DNA of 64,000 nucleotides from positions 124,001 to 188,000 of the forward strand of contig NZ_JABBGJ010000011.1 of NCBI RefSeq assembly GCF_012927345.1, read 5' to 3'. The notes under the pieces were generated by a model. That model made no database searches. It worked only from the letters and a program-made list of their open reading frames with translations, and was not told where the DNA came from. Position numbers and translations under genes: made by a program. This document shows positions 46,300 to 53,816 of the stretch, one piece after another. The first letter of the stretch is position 1. Every line of letters starts with the position of its first letter. This DNA comes from Paraburkholderia polaris. Lineage in GTDB: Bacteria; Pseudomonadota; Gammaproteobacteria; Burkholderiales; Burkholderiaceae.

Positions 46300-47349
46300 A
46301 TGAAGGCCAACGCTTCGCCAATGTCGGTTGCTGATTACTGCAGCGCTCTGCAAGAAAAGAAAATTATTGTCAACTCTGATTATCAGCGGAAGGACGGGTT
46401 GTGGACGGCGCCGGCAAGGTCCTTCTTTATTGAGTCTATTTTGCTCGAATATCCGATACCGAAGTTATTTGTATACGCAAAATTGGATTTGAAGACAAAG
46501 GGCGTGATTAAGGAAATTGTTGACGGACAGCAGCGCAGCCAGGCGCTTATGATGTTCTACGAGAATAAGCTGATCTTGTCGAAGAACCTCGAAACAGAGG
46601 AGCTTCGGGGTATGCGCTATAACAAGCTTTCCGAAGAATGGCAGACTAAGTTTCTTTCTTATCAGTTGCCAGTCGATCAATTCGCCGGAGTGCCTGAGAA
46701 TGAAGTGAGAGAAGCCTTCAGGCGAATGAACGCCAACAATGTCCCCTTGAATGCGGAGGAGCAACGAAACGCACGCTACCAAGGCGATTTTAAATGGTTT
46801 ATCAACGGCCTGGCTGAAGTATTTAAGGAGTCGCTGCTGAGCATTGGCGTCCTATCTCGACGCGATATGATACGCATGACCGACCTGCGACTGTACGCGG
46901 AAATCGTCCTTACTATGGACGAGGGCTTCATAACGGTTAAGGGGGCTCAACTTGACCGTATCTACAAGAAATACAATGCCGGATTTGAGCAGGCTGACGA
47001 ACTGAACGAAAAAATAAAGTACGGAATCGAGTTTGTTTTGCATCATGAAATTCTGCATGATGATGTACTTCTTCGAATGCATGTTTTTCAATCTCTTGTG
47101 CTGGCTGCAATTGCGGTCCGCTTCGGCGGCGATTTTGGCGACAAAGCGGAGGTAGATTACAACGAGATGAACGCGGAAATTGTTGCGCACAATTTTCCTA
47201 TTGAGACACTCATATCTAGTTTGCAAGAGCCCGAGGATTTCCCCGCGTTGACGAAATTTGTAGGCGCGAGTTCCGAGGCAACCAACACTGGTGCCGCGCG
47301 CGCAATTCGATTCCTCTATTTCAAACAGGCACTTAAGAACTTGGTCTGA
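46300..47349 (+). CDS. DUF262 (DGQQR) NTPase-like protein
   Basis: The 349-residue protein has the ParB/DUF262 signatures: SDYQR at 26-30, EIVDGQQRSQAL at 72-83 and FRRMNANNVPLNAEEQRNA ending near residue 158. DUF262 binds and hydrolyses NTPs in type IV restriction proteins such as GmrS and in SspE. Here the C-terminal part has no DUF1524 His-Asn-His nuclease motif, so it would need a partner nuclease. ATG 46300 with AGGAAAG is chosen over TTG 46270, which overlaps the methyltransferase. The next gene starts five bases after its stop. Confidence 0.85.
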   Translation: MKANASPMSVADYCSALQEKKIIVNSDYQRKDGLWTAPARSFFIESILLEYPIPKLFVYAKLDLKTKGVIKEIVDGQQRSQALMMFYENKLILSKNLETEELRGMRYNKLSEEWQTKFLSYQLPVDQFAGVPENEVREAFRRMNANNVPLNAEEQRNARYQGDFKWFINGLAEVFKESLLSIGVLSRRDMIRMTDLRLYAEIVLTMDEGFITVKGAQLDRIYKKYNAGFEQADELNEKIKYGIEFVLHHEILHDDVLLRMHVFQSLVLAAIAVRFGGDFGDKAEVDYNEMNAEIVAHNFPIETLISSLQEPEDFPALTKFVGASSEATNTGAARAIRFLYFKQALKNLV

Positions 47350-47354
47350 TTATT

Positions 47355-48005
47355 ATGCGCGCGTCAATGCATTTGGGGCGTTTGCATAGTGCCGCCCAGT
47401 ATCGGATTAAACGATTGAGGGATCTTTTTCAGTCTCTTCCCGGGCTCAATCCAATAGAGAGGGGGCGGAGGCTTTCGTATATCGCGATAGAGTTGGATAA
47501 TTTGAACATATGTGCGCTTAGGGAATTCACCATTAGCACTGTCCGGAAAGCAAAATCGGTATCCGGGGCAAAGATTTCGGTATCTTTGAATATCGGCCCG
47601 GAGGACGAAATTGCAGCATACATGCTATCCGTAACGAATAGCGTGAAGTATGCGAAAATGCACTCGCCAGCTCGCATAAAGCGCAGCGACGAGCAAGCGA
47701 TTCGCGATCCAAAGCAAATTGAAAAAATTTTGATTGCTTGTTCTGCCAGCAATTTGCCGTCCTTGCAGAATGCTTTGGCGCTTAACTCAAGCATGTTTCG
47801 CGACTTAAAGTTTGTTCGCCATTTTTATGCCCATAGAAATCTCGACACCTTCACCAAAGCCGCTACAAACGCAGCAAGCTTGGGGGTATTAAACCTTGAC
47901 CATCCGGATAAGATTCTTCTGCACGTCATGAGTGGCAAAACGCACTCAGTAATTGAGGAATGGTTGGCAGACGCAAAGATTTTTTACGAGTACCTTATGC
48001 AATGA
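47355..48005 (+). CDS. Candidate HEPN-like RNase, third gene of the putative defence operon
   Basis: The 216-residue helical protein has FVRHFYAHRN at 153-162, an Rx4H motif (Arg155, His160) typical of HEPN ribonucleases, with the following Arg-Asn also common. HEPN proteins of the MAE_28990/MAE_18760 type are, as I recall, often next to DUF262 genes, and the context fits. An alternative start at ATG 47367 exists. Very close spacing suggests coupling with DUF262. Nuclease activity is inferred only from the motif. Confidence 0.65.
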   Translation: MRASMHLGRLHSAAQYRIKRLRDLFQSLPGLNPIERGRRLSYIAIELDNLNICALREFTISTVRKAKSVSGAKISVSLNIGPEDEIAAYMLSVTNSVKYAKMHSPARIKRSDEQAIRDPKQIEKILIACSASNLPSLQNALALNSSMFRDLKFVRHFYAHRNLDTFTKAATNAASLGVLNLDHPDKILLHVMSGKTHSVIEEWLADAKIFYEYLMQ

Positions 48006-48034
48006 TTGTGAGTTGTTCGCTTTCCATGTCGCCT

Positions 48035-48340
48035 CTATTGGTACATAAGAAGCGGTAGCGCCGCGCCAATAACGGTTGTTATCGCTCCCAACGCCACTGC
48101 AATCGCCGTCCAGCGGGCCGCCCGTTTATTAAGCTCGGCAGCCTCGCTCCCTGCACGTAACGCGCCGTCTAACCAATTTAGTGCGGTTTGCGAGATGTCG
48201 CCCACAGGTTCTATATTTCCGTAGCGAGCATACGCTGGGATAACCTCAATCTTGCTCGATTCGTACCACAGTCGAGCGGCCCAAATTCCGGTAAATGCGG
48301 GTAAGAGGGAAAGCAACCCGATAACGATAAGTATCTTCAT
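48035..48340 (-). CDS. Small two-helix membrane protein
   Basis: The 101-residue protein has helices near residues 2-22 (ILIVIGLLSLLPAFTGIWAA) and 76-98 (WTAIAVALGAITTVIGAALP), with a hydrophilic middle. It converges on the operon from the opposite strand. Such proteins are sometimes pore-forming effectors or phage holin-like, but there is no decisive motif. Weak ribosome site. Confidence 0.5.
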   Translation of the reverse strand: MKILIVIGLLSLLPAFTGIWAARLWYESSKIEVIPAYARYGNIEPVGDISQTALNWLDGALRAGSEAAELNKRAARWTAIAVALGAITTVIGAALPLLMYQ

Positions 48341-48566
48341 TGTATTTGTTTCGACAGGGTATTGGCTTGGCGTTAGTCAGCAAATTTAGGACATGGCCGC
48401 CATAGTTTAGCAATCTCCTCAATCGGGATCGTTTCAAGAGAATTTGAGCGTTGTCCTGACATGTCCGTGTGTTCGCAATATTGCTGACAATAATATGTAC
48501 TCCATATAAAATAATTGCTTAGTGGTCGCACGCCTGGTTACACTCAGACCTTGACCTGGAGGAGCG

Positions 48567-48887
48567 ATGAAAACCGTCCTTATCCTGATGGCTCAATTTG
48601 GGCCACGCGTTGCCATACCAGTCGAAGACGTTAGGCGGGAATATTTCTCGCACCTAGAGCTAGACAAGTTTCTGGAGAAGATCGCGCGTGCAGATATACC
48701 GCTGCCCGTCACACGGGTAGACAAAAGTCGGAGGACCGCAAAATTTATCGGCATGGTGGACTTGGCGATGTACCTAGATGCGCAGATGGAGGCGGGGCGG
48801 AAGGAGTACGAACAGATGAAGGCCGCAGCGGGTAGCGGGCCGGATGGATGCCAGCGGTTCGCGGACCTAATGTTTAAGCGACGCTAG
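48567..48887 (+). CDS. PrtN-like activator, first copy
   Basis: The 106-residue protein aligns by eye with the pyocin activator PrtN family: VLILMAQFGPRVAIPVEDVRREYFSHL and an IPLPVTRVDKSRRTAKF segment. It has a longer divergent C-terminal tail (KEYEQMKAAAGSGPDGC). PrtN switches on pyocin genes after DNA damage. GGAGG precedes the ATG. The second copy starts four bases after its stop. Confidence 0.8.
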   Translation: MKTVLILMAQFGPRVAIPVEDVRREYFSHLELDKFLEKIARADIPLPVTRVDKSRRTAKFIGMVDLAMYLDAQMEAGRKEYEQMKAAAGSGPDGCQRFADLMFKRR

Positions 48888-48891
48888 CGCT

Positions 48892-49158
48892 ATGAATACT
48901 GCGTTTTTACTTCTTGCCCAATTCGGAGCGCGGGCCGTGGTACCACTGGAGGAGGTCAGGCGCGAGTACTTCCCCCATTTGGAGCCGGATAACCTAACTC
49001 GCAAACTCACAAGTGGGGAGATTACCCTCCCGGTTGTGCGTGCTGATAGGAGCAAGAAAACGGCGCGAGGCGTCCACATTCAGGACCTAGCCGAGTACAT
49101 AGACGCTCAACGTGCGGCGGTTTTAAAGGAACGCAATCAGCTTTGCGGCGTCAGCTAG
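48892..49158 (+). CDS. PrtN-like activator, second copy
   Basis: The 88-residue protein is a more typical PrtN: NTAFLLLAQFGARAVVPLEEV, then RREYFPHLEPDNLTRKL, VVRADRSKKTARGVHIQDLAEYIDAQRAA and a KERNQLCG end. It lies in tandem with the first copy. The two may bind as partners or have different targets, possibly promoters of the structural or cargo genes. Confidence 0.88.
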   Translation: MNTAFLLLAQFGARAVVPLEEVRREYFPHLEPDNLTRKLTSGEITLPVVRADRSKKTARGVHIQDLAEYIDAQRAAVLKERNQLCGVS

Positions 49159-49171
49159 CGGGAGTTGAGCG

Positions 49172-50068
49172 ATGGATAAAGACCTGTGGTCGCACATTCT
49201 CAAAGGTATCTGCGGTGGGCCAGATATGCGGGTTCCTGCGTATCCAGGTGGGTATCAGCCTCCCGCCGCTGGCTTGGCCTTTGCGCGCCTCGTAGGTTAC
49301 TTCGAGCTTGGTCAGCATGAGGAGGGAAACTTAGAAAGCGAGATGGTTCTCCGCGATCAGGTAGACCTCGTATTTGAGCTGAGCGGCCCGAATCACCCGC
49401 CGCGTAAATTGGATGACGGTACGTTGATTCCGCACCGTGTCACGGTTCGAGAAACCCTCTCGCTAGACCCTTGGGCCAATTTCTTTAAGCTCTTTAGCAT
49501 GATGAACGAGGCGCACGGGAGCTTTGCTAGGCACATGGTTCAAATGTTGAATAAGGCGTTTGTCGTTGAGGTGTTCCACCGTAGGAGCAAGGATGGAAAG
49601 AAAGTGTACGCTGGCCTCAAGGGCCCTGACGGTTACACCGTGCACGGAACGACTCTACTAGACGAGGAGACGGGCGAGACCCAAACGGTAGACGTACCGC
49701 CCGCAATCACCGAGCTTAAAGCGTTCATTTGGGATTTGGCTAATAAGGCCATGTGGGATTCCATCCATATCCCGGGCTTCTACGAGGAGCGTAAGAACGA
49801 GAAGGGCGAAGTTATCAGCCCCAAGCGCTCTAAGAACGTTCTCCAAGAGAGAATCATGTCCGCTAAGAACTGGCCGGAACATCCATTGGCCGAGCTTGCG
49901 AAGCTGGGGCCGGACCCGGAGGCGCCTAGCCAGGAGGAGTTGGAAAGGCGGCGGGAGGCGGAGCTTAAAGAATATCAAGCGAGGAACGTCAAGGCTCTTA
50001 AGGACGCGATAGATAGCGCTATCAGGGCCGCGCGGTCATCGAACAAGCGGCCCCCGAAGTCAACTTAG
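49172..50068 (+). CDS. Hypothetical element protein (298 aa)
   Basis: The protein starts MDKDLWSHILKGICGGPDMR, has beta-rich central sequence (NLESEMVLRDQVDLVFELSG, FVVEVFHRRSKDGKKVYAGL) and a charged helical C-terminus (EELERRREAELKEYQARN). No family recognised; single-strand DNA-binding or recombination-accessory proteins of phages have similar layouts, but this is speculative. GGGAG precedes the ATG. Its end overlaps the convergent integrase by four bases. Confidence 0.65.
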   Translation: MDKDLWSHILKGICGGPDMRVPAYPGGYQPPAAGLAFARLVGYFELGQHEEGNLESEMVLRDQVDLVFELSGPNHPPRKLDDGTLIPHRVTVRETLSLDPWANFFKLFSMMNEAHGSFARHMVQMLNKAFVVEVFHRRSKDGKKVYAGLKGPDGYTVHGTTLLDEETGETQTVDVPPAITELKAFIWDLANKAMWDSIHIPGFYEERKNEKGEVISPKRSKNVLQERIMSAKNWPEHPLAELAKLGPDPEAPSQEELERRREAELKEYQARNVKALKDAIDSAIRAARSSNKRPPKST

Positions 50069-51093
50069 CCCAACTTCTTAGCCAAGTCCTCCGCCCGGAG
50101 GTGCGTGTAGCGCTTGAGCATATCGAGCGTTTTATGACCGGTGATAGCCGCAACCTCCATGATCCCTAGGCCGCGCTCAAATAGGCGGCTGGTTGCTTCG
50201 TGCCGTAGATCGTGGAAAACGAGGTCAACCATGTAAGCGCCATCTGGCGGCACGCTCTTGGACTTGCATTGTTTTTCATGTCGCTTACGCTCTCTACGCA
50301 CTGCCCGTACAAACGCCTGTGTAGTCGATCCCGGCTTTACGGCGAATAGCGGCCCGGTGTCGCCCTCGGACGTTCCCCAAGCGCGCTCAACAATGACAAG
50401 CGCGCGAGAGGATAGCGGGACGGTCCTAGGCTTGTCCGTCTTGGTCTTTGGGAGAAATGCCGTATGGCGCAGGCGGTCTATCCGCTCCTTTCTCAGGGAC
50501 AGAATTTCAGACCGGCGCATAGCGGTCTCAACTGCAAGGCTTATGACAGAAGCAAGCTCGGGTGAGCCGGTACCGGAGATAAGGGCATCTATTTCGGTCT
50601 GAGAGACGCGCCTGTCCCGCCCCTCGGGCTTCCTAGGCTTAACAATGCGAGGGATACCGCCTGGCAATACAATGCCCCACTCTGACGTAGCAATACGCAA
50701 AGCGCGATTCAGAAGGTTTAGTTCGTGGACTACGGTTTGTGGGGCGCGAACCTTGAGCCGGTCATTACGATACGTGGCGAGGATAGAGCTTGAGAGCGCA
50801 GTGAGCTTGTATGCCCCTACGTGGCCTTTTAAAGTCTTGGCTCGGCCAGTATCGCTGGTACCGCTGCGCTTGGTTGCGGAAATTTCAAGGAGGTATCTAT
50901 CCAGTATCTCCGCAACAGTCGTGGCCTCAGCCTCCGCGCTCGCTACGAAAGTCCCACGGGCTATATCGGCCTCAATGCTCCGTCCCCAGGCTACAGCATC
51001 GGCTCTCGATGAGAACGTCTTGGACCGGCTGGGATATCCCTTTTTACGTACCTGACATAACCACTTGTCGCGCACCTTGGTAATGGTTGCCAT
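50065..51093 (-). CDS. int: Tyrosine integrase
   Basis: The 342-residue site-specific recombinase has an N-terminal arm-binding region (KVRDKWLCQVRKKGYPSRSK), a SAM-like core-binding domain and the catalytic domain. Catalytic residues are Arg in TAMRRSEIL, the HDLRHEA box with His and Arg, His in ITGHKTLDM and nucleophile Tyr in LKRYTHLR. It lies beside attR and reads inward. It probably drives integration into the tRNA-Arg 3' end. Confidence 0.95.
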   Translation of the reverse strand: MATITKVRDKWLCQVRKKGYPSRSKTFSSRADAVAWGRSIEADIARGTFVASAEAEATTVAEILDRYLLEISATKRSGTSDTGRAKTLKGHVGAYKLTALSSSILATYRNDRLKVRAPQTVVHELNLLNRALRIATSEWGIVLPGGIPRIVKPRKPEGRDRRVSQTEIDALISGTGSPELASVISLAVETAMRRSEILSLRKERIDRLRHTAFLPKTKTDKPRTVPLSSRALVIVERAWGTSEGDTGPLFAVKPGSTTQAFVRAVRRERKRHEKQCKSKSVPPDGAYMVDLVFHDLRHEATSRLFERGLGIMEVAAITGHKTLDMLKRYTHLRAEDLAKKLG

Positions 51094-51115
51094 GCGGCCT
51101 CCGAGAGGTCGCCGG

Positions 51116-51132
51116 TGTGAACAGAGTGTGAA
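51116..51132 (+). promoter_or_regulatory. Putative integrase arm-type site (right)
   Basis: Exact copy of the 17-base word TGTGAACAGAGTGTGAA found at 34917-34933, lying between int and attR. Confidence 0.55.
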
Positions 51133-51186
51133 TAAACTGGTCTCAGCTGGATAGAAGGCAAGCCCAGCAAGGGATTGCCGCCCGTT

Positions 51187-51238
51187 AGCATCGGCCTTCT
51201 AAGCCGAGGGTGGGGGGTTCGAGTCCCTCCTGCCGTAC
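51187..51238 (+). repeat. attR, 52-base core
   Basis: A 52-base copy of the tRNA-Arg 3' end. Just upstream, CTCAGCTGGATAGA (51142-51155) also matches the tRNA D-arm, separated from the core by a 31-base insert. Confidence 0.93.
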
Positions 51239-51295
51239 TTCAAATGCCTGGCGCCGCGCATCGAAGCCTCACAGCTGCGATGCGCGCTTGGCCGT

Positions 51296-51679
51296 TTACC
51301 CTGCCGGCTGCACGTCGATAGAATCGACCCGGTTCGGATAGAAGGCCAGATGCTGGGTGATCTCTTTCACGGCCGCGTAGGGCGACTCGTAAGTCCAGAC
51401 CGCATTTACACTCCGCTCGCCGCCAATCGGAATGCTGTAGTACGCGCAATCGCCTTTATATGGGCAATAGGTCGTGTGATCGGTGCGTTCCAGCAGCGTC
51501 ATCTCGACGTCGTTGCGCGGAATGTAATACACCGCCGGATACGATGCCTCACGCAGCACGAGCGCATTGCGTGTATCCGCGATCACGCGGCCGGCTACCG
51601 TGACCACCACATGGGCTTTGTCCGGCTCGACTGTGATCGGATGATCGGGACCGGGGACCTTGATGGTTTTTTCAGTCAT
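51296..51679 (-). CDS. DUF427 domain protein
   Basis: The 127-residue protein fits DUF427: ADTRNALVLREASYPAVYYIP, YCPYKGDCAYYSIP and a NAVWTYESPYAAVKEI segment. ATG 51679 has AGGAG ten bases upstream. DUF427 proteins are beta-sandwich folds of uncertain function. First core gene after the element. Confidence 0.85.
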   Translation of the reverse strand: MTEKTIKVPGPDHPITVEPDKAHVVVTVAGRVIADTRNALVLREASYPAVYYIPRNDVEMTLLERTDHTTYCPYKGDCAYYSIPIGGERSVNAVWTYESPYAAVKEITQHLAFYPNRVDSIDVQPAG

Positions 51680-51869
51680 GCTGTCGAACTCCTGGATGAG
51701 TGGGCAAACCTGCAACACGTTGCTAAGGGTTTCGAGCTGCCATCGGCGGGAATGATCGCGCCCTGCGTCGAAGCATACGCCGCTCATGAAAATGCGGTGT
51801 GTCACCGCTTGGGTCTATGACGAATCGCGTGCGCCGTCTTGCGCCCTCTCGTGCTCCACGCGACGAAAA

Positions 51870-51895
51870 CAAAAAAGGGCAGCCGAAGCTGCCCC
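51870..51895 (-). terminator. Terminator downstream of the phosphoesterase gene
   Basis: GGGCAGC at 51877-51883 pairs with GCTGCCC at 51888-51894, with loop CGAA. A-run at 51870-51876 provides a minus-strand T-run. Confidence 0.75.
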
Positions 51896-52018
51896 GTCAA
51901 AGTCCCATCATCAGGCGGACTGTTGCTTACTCGCTTTGTCTGTTGGTGAAGTGCGGGCCGCTTAACGTCGGCGGCTCAATTTCCGGGCGCGTGTTGCCGT
52001 CCGCTCGTCGCCAGCCAT

Positions 52019-53599
52019 TTACTGCTTGATGTTCAACGCGGCCGTCAGATCGCCCATCGGCTTGCTGCCGTTGCTGACCAGCGCAGCATCACGCGTGGCG
52101 ATGCCCGGCAGCGTCGGCAGCGAGAAGCGGTGCGTGATGAAGCGCAGAATCGATGTCGTGTCGTATTGCGTGTGATCGACGAAACCCTTCTTCGCGTACG
52201 GCGAGATGATCAGCGCCGGAATCCGTGTGCCAGGACCCCAACGGTCGGCCTTCGGCGGCGCCACGTGATCCCAGAAGCCGCCGTTTTCGTCATACGTCAC
52301 GACCACCAGCATGTTGTTCCACTGCGGGCTTTTCTGCAGATGCGAGATCACGTCGGCAATGTGCTGGTCGCCCGACGCGACGTCGGTGTAACCCGGGTGC
52401 TCGTTCAGGTTGCCCTGCGGCTTGTAAAACGACACTTGCGGCAGCGTGCCGGTGTCGATCGCCTTGATGAACTCGGAACCTGCCATCCCGCCGTCGAGCA
52501 AGTGCTGCGAACGGTTCGCGGAGCCCGGTGCGAGATCGGCGAAGTAGTTGAACGGCTGGTGATGCGGCTGGAAGTTCGGCGCCGTCAGATTCGCGCCATA
52601 GATCACGTTCGACGTGCCGGTTTGCGCCGCCGACACCGCTGCGCCCCACGCGCCGCCGTACCACGCCCACGACACCTTCGCGTTGTTCAGCAAGTCGCCG
52701 ATGTGCTGTTGCGTCTGGGGCGGCAGCGTGGTGGCGGCAGTCGGGTCGGCGAGGTTGGCGTCGCCGCCCGAAGCCGCCTTGTTGCCGCTCGGCTGATACG
52801 GCGGCTGCATCGTGTTGATCGCGTAGAAGTCCGGCGTCAGATTGCCCGAGAGCGCGTATTTCGGCGGACCGCTCAGCGCCGAAGCCGGCGAGTTGGTCGC
52901 GACCTTCAGCGTGACGCCGTCGCTTTCGACCGACGAGATCGAGCCGGCTGCCGGGCTCTTGTCCGCATTCGGATAGGTCGGCGTGCACGCGCAAACCAGC
53001 CACTGGTGATTCAGGAACGAGCCGCCGAACGCGCCCATGAAGAAGTTGTCGGCCAGCGTGTATTGCTGGGCGATCTTCCACAACTGCAACTTGTCGGCGT
53101 TGAGCGTGTAGTGACCCATGACGAGGCCGCCGGAATCCGCCCATGCGGCGAACTTGTCGTTTTTGCCGCCATTGATCTGCATCTGGTTTTCATAGAAGCG
53201 GTGATACAGATCGCGCGTCGTGGCCGTGATCGGCGTGTTGAAGCCCTTCGGATCGTCGATGGCGAACGGGCCGTTCGGCAGGTTGGCCGTCATCGCTTGC
53301 GTCACAACCGGTGTCACGCCGGTTTGCGTCAGACCGTTCCACACTTGCGGCAGTGTTGCGAGCGGCGTGCCGTTGCGGTCGACCTGCGTGGCGCTCGCCG
53401 CCGTCACGTTCGACAGACCGTTGGCGCCCGGGAAGTTGCCGTAGAGATTGTCGAAGCTGCGATTCTCCGCGTAGATCACCACGACCGTCTTGATCGACGT
53501 GATGTCCGGTTGCGCGGTGACATTGTCGCCGCCGCACGCATACAGACTCAACGCTGCTGCGATCGCGATAGGCGTCGCGCAGATCAGTTTTTTGTTCAT
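52019..53599 (-). CDS. AcpA-type acid phosphatase/phospholipase C lipoprotein
   Basis: The 526-residue PF04185 phosphoesterase has VVVIYAENRSFDNLYGNFP near residue 40, HQWLVCACTPTYPNAD in the middle and VVTYDENGGFWDHVAPP toward the C-terminus, holding metal and catalytic residues. The signal MNKKLICATPIAIAAALSLYAC carries a lipobox-like LYAC, so it may be an outer-membrane lipoprotein; cleavage with export is also possible. Substrates may be phosphate esters or phospholipids. ATG 53599 is chosen where the signal begins; the longer frame to 53683 has no signal. A terminator follows. Confidence 0.88.
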   Translation of the reverse strand: MNKKLICATPIAIAAALSLYACGGDNVTAQPDITSIKTVVVIYAENRSFDNLYGNFPGANGLSNVTAASATQVDRNGTPLATLPQVWNGLTQTGVTPVVTQAMTANLPNGPFAIDDPKGFNTPITATTRDLYHRFYENQMQINGGKNDKFAAWADSGGLVMGHYTLNADKLQLWKIAQQYTLADNFFMGAFGGSFLNHQWLVCACTPTYPNADKSPAAGSISSVESDGVTLKVATNSPASALSGPPKYALSGNLTPDFYAINTMQPPYQPSGNKAASGGDANLADPTAATTLPPQTQQHIGDLLNNAKVSWAWYGGAWGAAVSAAQTGTSNVIYGANLTAPNFQPHHQPFNYFADLAPGSANRSQHLLDGGMAGSEFIKAIDTGTLPQVSFYKPQGNLNEHPGYTDVASGDQHIADVISHLQKSPQWNNMLVVVTYDENGGFWDHVAPPKADRWGPGTRIPALIISPYAKKGFVDHTQYDTTSILRFITHRFSLPTLPGIATRDAALVSNGSKPMGDLTAALNIKQ

Positions 53600-53816
53600 T
53601 GGGTATGTGTTCTCTCTCTCTCGCGTTGGGGACGGGCCGCGTGCATTGCTTACACGAATGGCCGCGAGCGAAAGTTTGAACAATGAATTTGACAGAAAGA
53701 TGTAATTAATTACGAATTGCTTATGTTTTGTTATTCCAGTCGGCTATATGTCATTTAACCGACATGTCGATGAAATACGCTCGCGGACTTCAATATCGCA
53801 AACTCACATCATTCAT

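Larger units (their letters stand above)
34792..51238. mobile_element. 16.4-kb integrated phage-like or satellite-like element in tRNA-Arg
   Basis: The element is bounded by 52-base direct repeats (34792-34843 and 51187-51238) from the tRNA 3' end, with a tyrosine integrase at the right end. GC is visibly lower than the host. Structural genes present are a fused prohead protease-capsid gene and a tape-measure gene; HNH endonuclease and PrtN-like activators are also present. No large terminase, portal, tail tube, lysis or tail fibre genes were seen. A methyltransferase-DUF262-HEPN operon is the main cargo. Confidence 0.9.

Noticed and set aside
52130..53686. A 518-residue plus-strand frame over the phosphoesterase gene
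   Set aside because: Arg/Val-rich shadow of a gene with clear motifs.
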